64,000 nucleotides of DNA from assembly GCF_000517425.1 (NCBI RefSeq), contig NZ_CP006569.1:1736001-1800000 (forward strand), in the 5' to 3' direction. The stretch is from Sodalis praecaptivus. Lineage in GTDB: Bacteria; Pseudomonadota; Gammaproteobacteria; Enterobacterales; Enterobacteriaceae. Below are positions 8,937-17,245 of the stretch, one piece after another (positions within the stretch are counted from its first letter, which is position 1; the number at the start of each line of letters is the position of its first letter). A program made the translations under genes and the position numbers. The notes under the pieces are model-generated. The model did no database searches. It saw nothing but the letters and a program-made list of their open reading frames with translations, and had not been told where the DNA came from.

Positions 8937-9308
8937 TCAGCCCGTGCTGCGGTCGTCATAGGTCTCCTGAGCATCCAGTAAGTCGGGGCCGTGCTGATTC
9001 GCCCAGGCGATGAGCGTCGTAAAGGGGGTCTGTAACGTTTTGCCCAGCGGGGTAATGGCGTACTCCACGGCGACCGGTGAAGACGCGATAACGTGGCGGC
9101 TGACCAACCCGTTACGTTCCAGCCGGCGCAGCGCTTCGGTGAGCGCCTTATGGGTGATGGGATCCAGCCGGCGCTTAATGGCATTGAATCGGGCAGGCTG
9201 GGAACACACCACGGTGAGGATCAGCACCGACCATTTATTGGCGATCTGTTCCAAAATGGGGCGGGTGGCGTTGACGTCGTTGAGCATGGTCTCGAGGGCG
9301 GTGGGCAT
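8937..9308 (-). CDS. HxlR-family transcriptional regulator
   Basis: This 123-aa winged-helix protein carries the HxlR pattern: IANKWSVLIL, RFNAIKRRLDPITHKALTEALRRLERNGLVSR and YAITPLGKTL. HxlR proteins bind as dimers and often sense aldehydes or quinones through an N-terminal cysteine; here the usual position before the first helix has no cysteine (ATRPILEQ), so a redox switch at that site is unlikely. It is divergent from the SDR gene with 109 bp between starts, the usual arrangement of such a regulator with its target. Confidence 0.88.
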   Translation of the reverse strand: MPTALETMLNDVNATRPILEQIANKWSVLILTVVCSQPARFNAIKRRLDPITHKALTEALRRLERNGLVSRHVIASSPVAVEYAITPLGKTLQTPFTTLIAWANQHGPDLLDAQETYDDRSTG

Positions 9309-9350
9309 AGCGGTTACCTTGTGGATATCTAGGATAGATAAAGTGCGTAA

Positions 9351-9378
9351 TTGACACTAGATATACAGAGTGTATCGT
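9351..9378 (+). promoter_or_regulatory. SDR promoter overlapping inverted repeats (HxlR operator candidate)
   Basis: TTGACA (9351-9356) and TATCGT (9373-9378) at 16-bp spacing form a likely sigma-70 promoter for the SDR gene. Within it, ATACA-GAG-TGTAT (9363-9375) and ACACT/AGTGT (9354-9358, 9369-9373) are inverted repeats. Their overlap with the promoter fits repression by the divergent HxlR protein, which is inference. Confidence 0.5.
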
Positions 9379-9417
9379 CTGACGTCAACGTCAATCACAA
9401 AACACCAGGAAAATAAG

Positions 9418-10149
9418 ATGCAGGCATTACAAGGTAAAACCGCGGTGATCACCGGGGGGAATAGCGGTATTGGTCTGGCTATCGCGCGGCGTTTCGCCAG
9501 CGAAGGCGCTTATGTTTTTATCACCGGCAGGCGCCAGGGGGAGTTGGACAACGCCGTCGCCGCCATCGGCGCAAACGTGGAAGCGGTCGCGGGGGATATC
9601 ACCGAGGAGGCCAATCTGGCCCGACTTTTTGCGGCGGTGCAAGCCCGGCGTGCGGGGCTGGATATCCTCGTGACCAACGCCGGCGTAGCCGAATACGCAC
9701 CGCTGGAGGACATTACGCCGCAACATTTCGAGCGCACTTTCGGGTTGAACGCCCGCGCTACGCTTTTCACCGTGCAGGGCGCGCTGCCGCTCATGACCCG
9801 CGGCGGGGCGATCGTGCTGCTGGGCTCCATCGCCGGCACCACGGGCACCGCGGGCTACACCACCTACGGTGCGTCCAAAGCGGCGATTCGCGCGTTTGCG
9901 CGTACCTGGACGCGCGAGCTGGCCGGAAGGGGCATCCGGGTCAACACCCTCAGTCCAGGCCCGATTGATACACCGATGTTCGAGGGGGCTTCCGACGCGC
10001 TGCGGGAAAGCCTGGTGAGCCAGATCCCGCTTGGGCGCATGGGTCAACCGGAGGAGGTCGCTGCCGCCGCGCTGTTCCTCGCCTCGGATGAAAGCCGCTA
10101 CATTGCCGGCGCGGAGCTTTGCATCGACGGCGGCCTGGCGCAGGTTTAG
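9418..10149 (+). CDS. Short-chain dehydrogenase/reductase (classical SDR)
   Basis: The 243-residue enzyme has all classical SDR motifs: cofactor-binding TGGNSGIG (12-19), NAG (88-90), and catalytic S137, Y150 and K154 in YTTYGASK. GRR at 37-39 after the second strand suggests NADPH preference. It would reduce a carbonyl or oxidise an alcohol in the cytoplasm; the substrate cannot be read from sequence. The ATG at 9418 follows AGGAAAATAAG and gives the standard N-terminus; upstream codons are promoter DNA. It is likely controlled by the divergent HxlR regulator. Confidence 0.9.
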   Translation: MQALQGKTAVITGGNSGIGLAIARRFASEGAYVFITGRRQGELDNAVAAIGANVEAVAGDITEEANLARLFAAVQARRAGLDILVTNAGVAEYAPLEDITPQHFERTFGLNARATLFTVQGALPLMTRGGAIVLLGSIAGTTGTAGYTTYGASKAAIRAFARTWTRELAGRGIRVNTLSPGPIDTPMFEGASDALRESLVSQIPLGRMGQPEEVAAAALFLASDESRYIAGAELCIDGGLAQV

Positions 10150-10241
10150 CGTATTGGGCGTTGTTCGGCGGCGGGGGAGCGACGTGATGCCAGACGGAGT
10201 AGAGCAGCGCGCCGCGCCGTAGGCAGGCGTGAAATGCTCGC

Positions 10242-10268
10242 AAAAGGTGCAATAACTGCACCTTTTTT
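10242..10268. terminator. Bidirectional intrinsic terminator
   Basis: AAAAGGTGCA, a 5-nt loop ATAAC, then TGCACC followed by six T residues. The A tract on the left makes it work for both strands. It separates the convergent SDR and GntR genes. Confidence 0.85.
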
Positions 10269-10304
10269 GTTCGTTAAAGCAGCTAAATGAAGGATAACCC
10301 GGCG

Positions 10305-11033
10305 TTAATGGCTGTCTTCCACTTGGTAATCGATATGGAAATCCGGCCGGTAGTAAGATTCGCCGCAGACCAGCGGCTGACGATTATCGCCGGTTAGCAC
10401 ATAGTCGCGCACCAGCAGCGCGCTGCCTTCCTGCACCGCCATTTCCCGCGCGAGTCCTCCGTCCGCCAGGCAAGCGCGGATCTTCCCTTCCACCCGCCGC
10501 ACCGGCAGAGCCAGCCCGGCAAGAATCTGATGAACTGATTGATTTTGCAGCATTTCAACCGTCATGCGCTGGCCAAGTGCCGCCGGGAGGATCCGCACTT
10601 CAAGACTCATTCTGCGCTGGGACACGATGCGCAAGCGGCGCAGCTGATAAACCGGGTCGCCGGTGCCGATGTGTAGCAAATGCGCCCATATCTCGCTGGC
10701 CGCCAGGGCGGAAAAGGCCAGAATGTGGTAATCAATCTGCGCGCCTTCGGCCGACAATTTATCCTCAAAAGAGTAGACGCGCGTGAGCTGTAGCGGGGCG
10801 GTAATCGCGCGGGTAGAAACGAAGCTGCCGCTGCCGGGCCGGCGTACGATCACGCCTTCATACACCAGCTGCTGTATCGCCCGCGCCACGGTCGCCCGTG
10901 AGGTGGCGAAGTGCCGTGCCAGCGTCAGCTCTGTCGCGATGCGATCCCCTTCTTGCAGTCGGCCGCTTTGGATCTGCTGGCGGATAAACTGCTGAATGCG
11001 AATATAAATTGGCGTATGACTGGCGTCGGACAT
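10305..11033 (-). CDS. GntR/UTRA (HutC-subfamily) transcriptional regulator
   Basis: The 242-aa product has a GntR winged helix (about 5-70: TPIYIRIQQFIRQQI, ATELTLARHFATSRATVARAIQQLVYEGVI, GSGSFV) and a UTRA ligand domain to the C-terminus (LLVRDYVL, ESYYRPDFHIDY). It lies divergent to an ABC-MmgE-HyuAB operon and is probably its repressor. It resembles the second GntR regulator at 24.8-25.5 kb across both domains. The start could be 11036 or 11033 (adjacent ATGs); GAGGG upstream fits 11033 better. Confidence 0.88.
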   Translation of the reverse strand: MSDASHTPIYIRIQQFIRQQIQSGRLQEGDRIATELTLARHFATSRATVARAIQQLVYEGVIVRRPGSGSFVSTRAITAPLQLTRVYSFEDKLSAEGAQIDYHILAFSALAASEIWAHLLHIGTGDPVYQLRRLRIVSQRRMSLEVRILPAALGQRMTVEMLQNQSVHQILAGLALPVRRVEGKIRACLADGGLAREMAVQEGSALLVRDYVLTGDNRQPLVCGESYYRPDFHIDYQVEDSH

Positions 11034-11044
11034 CATTCCCTCGC

Positions 11045-11061
11045 TTAAATGCATAGTCAAT
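11045..11061. promoter_or_regulatory. Operator candidate, copy 1 of a 17-bp direct repeat
   Basis: TTAAATGCATAGTCAAT lies just upstream of the GntR start. An identical 17-mer occurs 131 bp away. The inner TGCATAGTCA matches 8 of 10 bases of the TGACTAGTCA site used by the paralogous regulator, so this is a likely autoregulatory site. Confidence 0.6.
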
Positions 11062-11175
11062 ATAAAATACACCTCTCCCGACCGGAACGCTAACCGTCTC
11101 GAACCCGCCGCTATCTTCGCTGCTGCCTGAAACGAACACAATCCTTTTTTTGCTGAAAATGTGAACGTTGGCGCG

Positions 11176-11192
11176 TTAAATGCATAGTCAAT
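11176..11192. promoter_or_regulatory. Operator candidate, copy 2 of the 17-bp repeat
   Basis: Perfect second copy of TTAAATGCATAGTCAAT, 72 bp before the first permease ATG, followed at once by another TAGTCA half-site. It overlaps a sigma-54-like match (TGGCGCGTTAAATGCA, 11169-11184). Likely bound by the divergent GntR protein to control the 11.2-21 kb operon. Confidence 0.6.
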
Positions 11193-11263
11193 TAGTCATT
11201 ATCGTTTTTCTAACGCATGATGAATAAGCAAGACGGGATCCACCTTGGCAAAATGAGGACGTC

Positions 11264-12082
11264 ATGACACAGGCAGTAGACGATTTTACCCGACGAGGAC
11301 CGCGTGACCGCCTCCGCTTGCTGTGCGGACAACGGCGCTATGGCTTGATCTACCTGGTTTCGATATTGGCGGGAATGATGATTTGGCTGGCGATATCGCG
11401 CCATTTCGCCGGTTTTATCCTGGCGCCGCCGCATAAAGTGATCGAACGACTATGGGAGTTGACCCTCTCGGCGCGGCTGCCGCTGGCGCTGCTGGACGCG
11501 AGCAGGCATATGCTGTTGGGGTTTGCCATTGCGCTGGTCATCGCGCTGCCGCTTGGCATGCTAATGGGCCGTCATCGCGTTATCCACGATGTGTTTGACC
11601 CGCTGGTCACGCTGATTTACGCCGTGCCGAGCGTCGCCTGGGCGCCTTTTATCATGATTTGGTTCGGCCTGTATTTTGAGGCGCGGGTGGCGCTGGTGGT
11701 GATCATGTGCCTGTTCGACATGCTGATCATTATCGACGCCGGCACCCGCAACGTCGATCGCCGTTTGCTCGACGTCGGCCGCGCCTTCAATGCCACGCGC
11801 CGACAGCAGATCCGCCTGATCCTCATCCCGGAATCGCTGCCGTTTTTGTTTACCGCGCTGCGCATCGGCGCGGTGCGGGCCGTCAATGCCATGATTACCG
11901 CCGAGCTGTTCCTGGCGACCGTTAATCTCGGCGCCATTATGAAGCAGTCCGCCGCGCGCTTCGACAGCGCCGGCGTGTTGGGCGTGCTGTTCGTGCTCTG
12001 CGTGCTGGGTCTGCTGCTACAGGAAATATTGCTGATTCTTGAACGTCGGGTTTGCCGCTGGCTGCCGCGGGAGGCGCAATGA
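11264..12082 (+). CDS. ABC transporter permease (SsuC/TauC type), first subunit
   Basis: A 272-aa inner-membrane protein with about six membrane segments and the binding-protein-dependent loop around EAxxxG-like residues (RRLLDVGRAFNATRRQQIRLILIPES, about 165-190). This type imports sulfonates, taurine, nitrate or pyrimidine-like compounds. TGAGGA upstream of the ATG serves as ribosome site. It starts an operon of two permeases, binding protein, ATPase and catabolic enzymes with overlapping ends, under probable control of the divergent GntR protein. Confidence 0.85.
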   Translation: MTQAVDDFTRRGPRDRLRLLCGQRRYGLIYLVSILAGMMIWLAISRHFAGFILAPPHKVIERLWELTLSARLPLALLDASRHMLLGFAIALVIALPLGMLMGRHRVIHDVFDPLVTLIYAVPSVAWAPFIMIWFGLYFEARVALVVIMCLFDMLIIIDAGTRNVDRRLLDVGRAFNATRRQQIRLILIPESLPFLFTALRIGAVRAVNAMITAELFLATVNLGAIMKQSAARFDSAGVLGVLFVLCVLGLLLQEILLILERRVCRWLPREAQ

Positions 12083-12840
12083 GACTGACCTACTCTCCTT
12101 TATTGATGAATCTGACGGGCTGCGCTCTGGCGCTGCTGGCCTGGCAGCTTGGCGGTATGGGGCTCGGCGATGCGCTGCTGGCAACGCCGGGAGCGGTGGC
12201 CCTCTCCTGGCTGGCGCTGCTGGGGGACGCCGTTTTTTGGCGCGCGCTGGTCACCATGCTGATGCAAATGCTGGCCGGTTATCTGCTGGCGCTGGCGGTG
12301 GGGATCCCGCTGGGTATCGCCATGGGCCGTTCCCGCTGGGTCATGGCGGCGGTGAAACCTTGGGCGTCGATGTTTATCGTTGTCTCCGCCGCCGCGCTGG
12401 TGCCGCTGTTCATCCTGCTGCTGGGGCGCGGCATGCTGATGTGTATCGCCATCGTATTTGTCGCTACCCTCTGGTACGTGGTGATGACGATGCAGCAGGC
12501 CGCCCGCGACCTACCGGCGCGCTACATGAACGTCGCGCTGTCGTTTGGCGCCAGCCGGCATCAGCGTTTCCGGCTGGTGATGCTGCCCGCGCTGTTTCCT
12601 TATTTGCTGGTGGCGGCGCGCATCGGCCTCACGCACTCCCTGCGCGCCATGGTGACCGCTGAAATGTTTATCAGTACCGATTTCGGCGGCCTGCTTAACG
12701 ATGCCGGGCTGGAGCTTTCTACCGCGCCGCTGTTTGCCCTGATCGTCATGCTGATGCTGATAAGCGTGACCGCCACCGGGCTGCTGCGCTGGCTCGCCGG
12801 CCGGGTGGCGCCCTGGTATGCCAGCCGTACCGAACATTAA
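12079..12840 (+). CDS. ABC transporter permease (SsuC/TauC type), second subunit
   Basis: The 253-aa protein is a second integral-membrane subunit of the same importer, with the inner loop at DLPARYMNVALSFGASRHQRFRL split across about residues 148-170. Its ATG overlaps the previous stop by 4 bp, so the start at 12079 is chosen over a farther upstream codon. Two different permease genes suggest a heterodimeric channel, whereas SsuC and TauC are homodimers. Confidence 0.85.
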   Translation: MRLTYSPLLMNLTGCALALLAWQLGGMGLGDALLATPGAVALSWLALLGDAVFWRALVTMLMQMLAGYLLALAVGIPLGIAMGRSRWVMAAVKPWASMFIVVSAAALVPLFILLLGRGMLMCIAIVFVATLWYVVMTMQQAARDLPARYMNVALSFGASRHQRFRLVMLPALFPYLLVAARIGLTHSLRAMVTAEMFISTDFGGLLNDAGLELSTAPLFALIVMLMLISVTATGLLRWLAGRVAPWYASRTEH

Positions 12841-12875
12841 TGGTCCATTTTCCCCACATTGCGAGGAGCTGAGAA

Positions 12876-13934
12876 ATGTTACATGACATCAATCGCCGGC
12901 AGGCATTGCGCTTGGGCCTGGGCGCCATCGGCGCGCTGGCGCTGAATCCGCTGCGCTTGGCGCAGGCCGCGGAGGGCCGGGTGCTGAAAATCAACTCCCT
13001 GGCCTCGGCGGCGGCGGTAAACGTGCCGCTGCAGGCGGCGCTGCGCAGCATTCTGCCCACGCTGCCGGGCTACGGTCAGCCCGCCATGCAGCCGACCGCC
13101 AAAATCAACCAGATCGTGCAGGAGGTGGTAACGGGCGGCGCGGATCTGGGGGATGCGGATATCGCCTCGACGCTGACCGCCGCGGAGGCCGGCGCCGATG
13201 TGCGCATTATCGGTCTCTCCTACAGTAATACCTCCCAGGTGATTGTCGCCAACCTCGATCGGATCAAAACGCTGGCGGATTTGGGCGGCGAAGGGGTCTC
13301 GGTGGCGGTGAACAGCATCGGCGATTTCATGTATGTCATGTTGCAGGGCGTATTGGCCAAGCACGGTATCGACGCCGGGAAAATCAACTTTATCGAGATG
13401 GGCAGCTCCGGCGATCGCATGCGGGCGCTGCTGGCGGGCAGGGTAGACGCGGTGCCCATGCACGTAGAGCAGGCCGAGCAGTTAAAAACCGTTAAAGGGC
13501 GCGGCACCTTCGGCATTTTGGTGCGCCCCTGGCAGGAGTACGACAATTGGTTCAGCGCGGTTATCGTCACTACCGCCAGTTGGCTGAAGAGCAAAGAAAA
13601 CCAGGACGCGGCGGTGGCGGTGCTCAAATCCATCCTGACCGCCTTCCGCCGGACCAACAGCGATTACGCCTGGTATAAGTCCCAGGTCGGGCAATGGGCC
13701 TCGTCGAAAGACTTAAAGGCGGCCGGCGATGATTTTCTTAAGCCGGTATGGCAGACGCTGACCACCGGCATCAACGCGTTTCCCGCCGATATGGGATCGC
13801 TGACGGTAGAACAGGTGGCGAAAGTGATCCCCGTCTATCAGCGCGCGGGGGCGCTCAAGGGGACGGTGGATTTGCAGACCCTCATCGATCGCACCTGGCT
13901 GGATCGCGCGTTGAAAGAGCTGGGGGCGGCATGA
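12876..13934 (+). CDS. ABC transporter substrate-binding protein (NMT1/THI5-like)
   Basis: The 352-aa periplasmic protein begins with NRRQALRLGLGAIGALALN, a signal with a twin-arginine motif at residues 7-8, so Tat export is possible. The mature part has the NMT1/TAXI/SsuA-like two-lobe pattern, with ADLGDADIASTLTAAEAG, KTLADLGGEGVSVAVNS and LLAGRVDAVPMHVEQA. It would deliver the ligand to the permeases encoded just upstream. A GAGGAG ribosome site precedes the ATG. Binding specificity is unknown. Confidence 0.82.
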   Translation: MLHDINRRQALRLGLGAIGALALNPLRLAQAAEGRVLKINSLASAAAVNVPLQAALRSILPTLPGYGQPAMQPTAKINQIVQEVVTGGADLGDADIASTLTAAEAGADVRIIGLSYSNTSQVIVANLDRIKTLADLGGEGVSVAVNSIGDFMYVMLQGVLAKHGIDAGKINFIEMGSSGDRMRALLAGRVDAVPMHVEQAEQLKTVKGRGTFGILVRPWQEYDNWFSAVIVTTASWLKSKENQDAAVAVLKSILTAFRRTNSDYAWYKSQVGQWASSKDLKAAGDDFLKPVWQTLTTGINAFPADMGSLTVEQVAKVIPVYQRAGALKGTVDLQTLIDRTWLDRALKELGAA

Positions 13935-14686
13935 CCCATCTTACCGTCACCGGCATCGATAAATCCTTTGGTGGCACGCCGGTGTTGTCCGGTCAGTCGC
14001 TGGAGGTAGCGGCGGGGGAGTTTGTCGCGCTGTTGGGGCCTTCCGGCTGCGGCAAATCCACCCTGCTGCAAATCATTAACGGCCTGCTGCCCGCCGACGC
14101 CGGTTCGGTCGTGCTTAACGGTGAGGATATCACCGGCCGACCGGGCAAAGGGCGCGGCATGGTTTTCCAGGGCTCGGATTTGCTGCCCTGGCGTTCGGCG
14201 CTGGAAAACGTGGCTTTCGGTCTGGAGCTGATGGGCGTGGGTAAAAAAGCGCGGCTGGCGCGCGCGCGCGACTATCTCAACATGGTGGGTCTACAGGGCT
14301 TCGCCGATGCCTGGCCGCATCAGCTTTCCGGCGGGATGCAGCAGCGCGTCGGTATCGCGCGCGCCTTTTGTATCCAGCCCTCGCTGCTGATGATGGACGA
14401 ACCTTTTGGCGCGCTCGACGTGCAAACCCGTGATCTGCTGCAAGACGAGCTGCTCGGCATTTGGGAAGCGGAACCGAAAATGGTGCTGTTCGTCACCCAC
14501 GGTATCGAAGAGGCGCTGTACCTGGCCGACCGCATCCTGGTCTACAGCAAGCGTCCGGCCCGGGTGCTCGAAGAAATTCGCGTTCCGTTTGAGCGGCCGC
14601 GGCGCGACGCCATGAAATGGGATCCGCACTTTGTGCAGTTGCGCCAGCATATCAGCGAACTGCTGCGTCATGACCGTATTGACTAA
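13931..14686 (+). CDS. ABC transporter ATP-binding protein (SsuB/TauB type)
   Basis: The 251-aa ATPase shows Walker A GPSGCGKST (36-44), a Q-loop (MVFQGSDLLPW), signature LSGGMQQR, Walker B LLMMDEPFGALD and switch histidine VTHGIEEA. It energises the importer formed by the three preceding genes. The ATG overlaps the stop of the binding-protein gene (ATGA), which fixes the start; a much longer in-frame extension overlaps that gene and is not ABC-like. Confidence 0.92.
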   Translation: MTHLTVTGIDKSFGGTPVLSGQSLEVAAGEFVALLGPSGCGKSTLLQIINGLLPADAGSVVLNGEDITGRPGKGRGMVFQGSDLLPWRSALENVAFGLELMGVGKKARLARARDYLNMVGLQGFADAWPHQLSGGMQQRVGIARAFCIQPSLLMMDEPFGALDVQTRDLLQDELLGIWEAEPKMVLFVTHGIEEALYLADRILVYSKRPARVLEEIRVPFERPRRDAMKWDPHFVQLRQHISELLRHDRID

Positions 14687-14701
14687 GAGGCTTGAAGCGT
14701 T

Positions 14702-16105
14702 ATGGAATCACAATGGCCGTCCTGCGGACGGACGCTGGCGACACGGCTCGCCGCGCTAGATTATGAGCAACTGCCCGCGTCGGTGGTAGACAACGTCAAG
14801 CTGTTTACGCTCGACACCTTTGGCGTGATTGCCGCCAGCGCCCGCGCGCCGGGTATGGATGCGTTGATGGCGGCGCTTACCGAATGGGAAAGCGGCGGCT
14901 GCGCCACGCTGCTATTGAACGGGCGCCAGGTCAATCCGGTCAGCGCGGCGCTGGCCAACGGCGCCGCGGCCCACAGCCTGGATTTTGACGATCAGCATGA
15001 TCCGGCGCGCGTCCATGCCTTTTGCGTCATTTTACCGACGGTACTCGCGGCGGCGCAAGCCCACGGCCACGTCAGCGGTAAAACCGCCCTGACCGCCCTG
15101 GCCGTAGGCGTCGAGCTGTTCTGCCGTCTGGGCCTGACCTGTTACAACTCGTTGGGCAAAGGCTGGCATCCCACCACCGCGCTGGGGTGTATCAGCGCCG
15201 CGGCGGCGGCGGCCAAAGTGTTCGGTCTCGACGCCGAGCAAACACTCAATGCCATGGGCCTTGCCTATGTGCAGATGAGCGGTACGACCCAATTTATCGC
15301 CGATGGCGTGCTGGCGAAACGCGTCGGCCCCGGCTTCGCGGCGCGCTCCGGGCTTCAAGCCGCCCAATTGGCGCGCCATGGTATTACCGGACCGGCACGC
15401 TTTCTGGAAGGGAAAGCCGGCCTGTTTACGCTCTATGAGCGCGGCGAAGTGTCGCCGGAGATCCTGCTCGATGGATGGGGGGAGCGCTGGCATTTGCTGG
15501 ATCTCAGCATGAAACCGTGGCCCTGCTGCCGCTGCACCCACACCGCCATTCAATTGGCCCTGGCGCTGCGCGCCGAGGGTATCCGCCCGGAGCACATTGA
15601 GAGCGGCGTCATCGCGCTGGGACAGGTGAATCACCAGATTGTGGGGGCGCCGTTTTTGCAACAGCATCCGACGCCGACGGTGCATGCGCAGTTCAACGCC
15701 GCCTATGCGTTTGCGGCGGCCTTGACCGACGGTCAGGTGGGCATTGATAGCTTCACGCCGCAGCAGGTCAGGCGCGACGCGACCGCCTGGGCCAGCCGTC
15801 TGCGCTGCGAGGTGGCGGCGGATTTCCCCGCAACCGCGGTGCCGCCGGCCCGCGTCCGTTTGCAGATGACCGACGGCGCCACCCGGGAGATCACCAGTTT
15901 GACCATGAAAGGCGCGCCGGACGATCCCCTCAGTACCGAAGAGGTGCTGACGAAGTTCCGCGCCAATCTGGCCCACGGCTGGCGTACGCCGTCGGCTCGC
16001 GTGGGCGTGCTGGAAAAGGTGCTGCTGTCGCTGGAGCAGCAAGACAGCATGACGCTGGTCATGAGTTTATTCGTCGCCTGTCAACCCGGCGGGCAGTCAT
16101 CATGA
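14702..16105 (+). CDS. MmgE/PrpD family protein
   Basis: This 467-aa protein belongs to the MmgE/PrpD family, which includes 2-methylcitrate dehydratase and cis-aconitate decarboxylase. Family signs are VKLFTLDTFGVIAAS, ANGAAAHSLDFDDQHD (about 85-100), GWHPTTALG and MKPWPCCRCTHTAIQLAL. No propionate genes are nearby, so a methylcitrate role is unlikely. Members next to hydantoinase-type genes and ABC importers are probably dehydratases or isomerases in catabolism; the substrate is unknown. It overlaps the next gene by 4 bp. Confidence 0.82.
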   Translation: MESQWPSCGRTLATRLAALDYEQLPASVVDNVKLFTLDTFGVIAASARAPGMDALMAALTEWESGGCATLLLNGRQVNPVSAALANGAAAHSLDFDDQHDPARVHAFCVILPTVLAAAQAHGHVSGKTALTALAVGVELFCRLGLTCYNSLGKGWHPTTALGCISAAAAAAKVFGLDAEQTLNAMGLAYVQMSGTTQFIADGVLAKRVGPGFAARSGLQAAQLARHGITGPARFLEGKAGLFTLYERGEVSPEILLDGWGERWHLLDLSMKPWPCCRCTHTAIQLALALRAEGIRPEHIESGVIALGQVNHQIVGAPFLQQHPTPTVHAQFNAAYAFAAALTDGQVGIDSFTPQQVRRDATAWASRLRCEVAADFPATAVPPARVRLQMTDGATREITSLTMKGAPDDPLSTEEVLTKFRANLAHGWRTPSARVGVLEKVLLSLEQQDSMTLVMSLFVACQPGGQSS

Positions 16106-17208
16106 GCGCGGCGTCGAAGCTGATAGGCCAGCCGCTGTCGGCGCTGGACACGCCCGCCCTGGTGGTGGAGATGCCGGTGATGATGCGCAATTTGGCGCGT
16201 ATCGCCGACGCCTGCCGCGCCGCCGGCGTGCAGTGGCGGCCGCATTGTAAAACCCATAAGTCACCGGCTATTGCGCTGATGCAGTTGTCCCACGGCGCCT
16301 GCGGTATTACCTGCGCCAAACTGGCCGAGGCCGAAGTGATGGTGGCCGCCGGCATTACCGATATCCTGATCGCCAATCAAATCGTCGGACCGCTGAAAAT
16401 TGCGCGCCTGCTGGCCCTGCGCCAGGCCGGCGCCACGCTGGCGGTGGCGGTGGACAACGCCGGTAATGTGACGGACCTGGCGCAGGCGGCGGCGGCGGCG
16501 GGCGTCACCCTGGAGGTGATGATCGAGGTGGATACCGGCACCCAAAGAGCCGGCGTGGAACCCGGCGAGCCGGTGCTGCGCCTGGCGCGCCATATCGCCG
16601 ACAGCCCCGCGCTGCGGCTGCGCGGCGTAATGACCTGGGAAGGGCACACCACCCGTATCGCCGATGCGCAACAAAAACGCGCCGCCATCACCGCGGCCGT
16701 GGCGTTATTGACCGACAGCGCCGATCTGTGTCGGCGCCACGGCATCGCGGTCCCCGAGGTGAGCTGCGGAGGGACCGGCACTTACCGCACCGCGGCGACG
16801 CTGCCGGGCGTGACGGAAATCCAGGCCGGCGGCGGCATTTTCGGCGATGTGCATTACCGCGAGCTCTACCACGTGCCGGTGGAATACGCCTTAACGTTGC
16901 TTACCACCATCACCAGCCGGCCCACGCCGACGCGCATCATCTGCGACGCCGGCAAAAAGGCGTTGAGCTGCGATGCGGGGATACCGATCCCCCTTGAGCT
17001 ACCGCTGGTGCAAAGCGTGGGCTTCTCCGCCGAGCACGGCAAGGTGGAACTGGCGGCGCCCTCCGCGCTGCCGGCGGTAGGCGATAGGCTGCGCTGGGTG
17101 GTGGGCTACGGCGATACCAGCGTGCATCTGCACGACAGGATTTACGGCATTCAGGACGGCGTGATTGTCACCGAATGGGCGATACCCTCCGGGTCACGGT
17201 TACGCTGA
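16102..17208 (+). CDS. D-threonine aldolase/D-serine dehydratase-like PLP enzyme
   Basis: The 368-aa protein has the fold-type III alanine-racemase-like barrel of the DSD1/D-threonine aldolase family: LDTPALVVE, RPHCKTHKS with the expected PLP lysine at K50, MIEVDTGTQRAGV, a GGTGTY loop and a C-terminal VHLHDRIYG where metal ligands of the family lie. Such enzymes cleave or dehydrate D-beta-hydroxy amino acids. Its place between MmgE/PrpD and HyuA/HyuB suggests that a D-amino acid or an N-substituted form appears in the pathway; this is inference. Confidence 0.8.
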   Translation: MSAASKLIGQPLSALDTPALVVEMPVMMRNLARIADACRAAGVQWRPHCKTHKSPAIALMQLSHGACGITCAKLAEAEVMVAAGITDILIANQIVGPLKIARLLALRQAGATLAVAVDNAGNVTDLAQAAAAAGVTLEVMIEVDTGTQRAGVEPGEPVLRLARHIADSPALRLRGVMTWEGHTTRIADAQQKRAAITAAVALLTDSADLCRRHGIAVPEVSCGGTGTYRTAATLPGVTEIQAGGGIFGDVHYRELYHVPVEYALTLLTTITSRPTPTRIICDAGKKALSCDAGIPIPLELPLVQSVGFSAEHGKVELAAPSALPAVGDRLRWVVGYGDTSVHLHDRIYGIQDGVIVTEWAIPSGSRLR

Positions 17209-17245
17209 TGCGCCACAACGTTCATTCCAAGCTAAAGAGAAAATT

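Noticed and set aside
8714-9184. Long minus-strand frame overlapping hxlR
   Set aside because: It overlaps the well-supported HxlR gene out of frame, is rich in Arg/Ser/Pro as shadow frames in GC-rich DNA are, and matches no family.
14702-16105. Assignment as 2-methylcitrate dehydratase PrpD
   Set aside because: Family membership is clear but no prpB, prpC or propionate gene is near and the operon is built around HyuAB, so a specific PrpD name is not supported.
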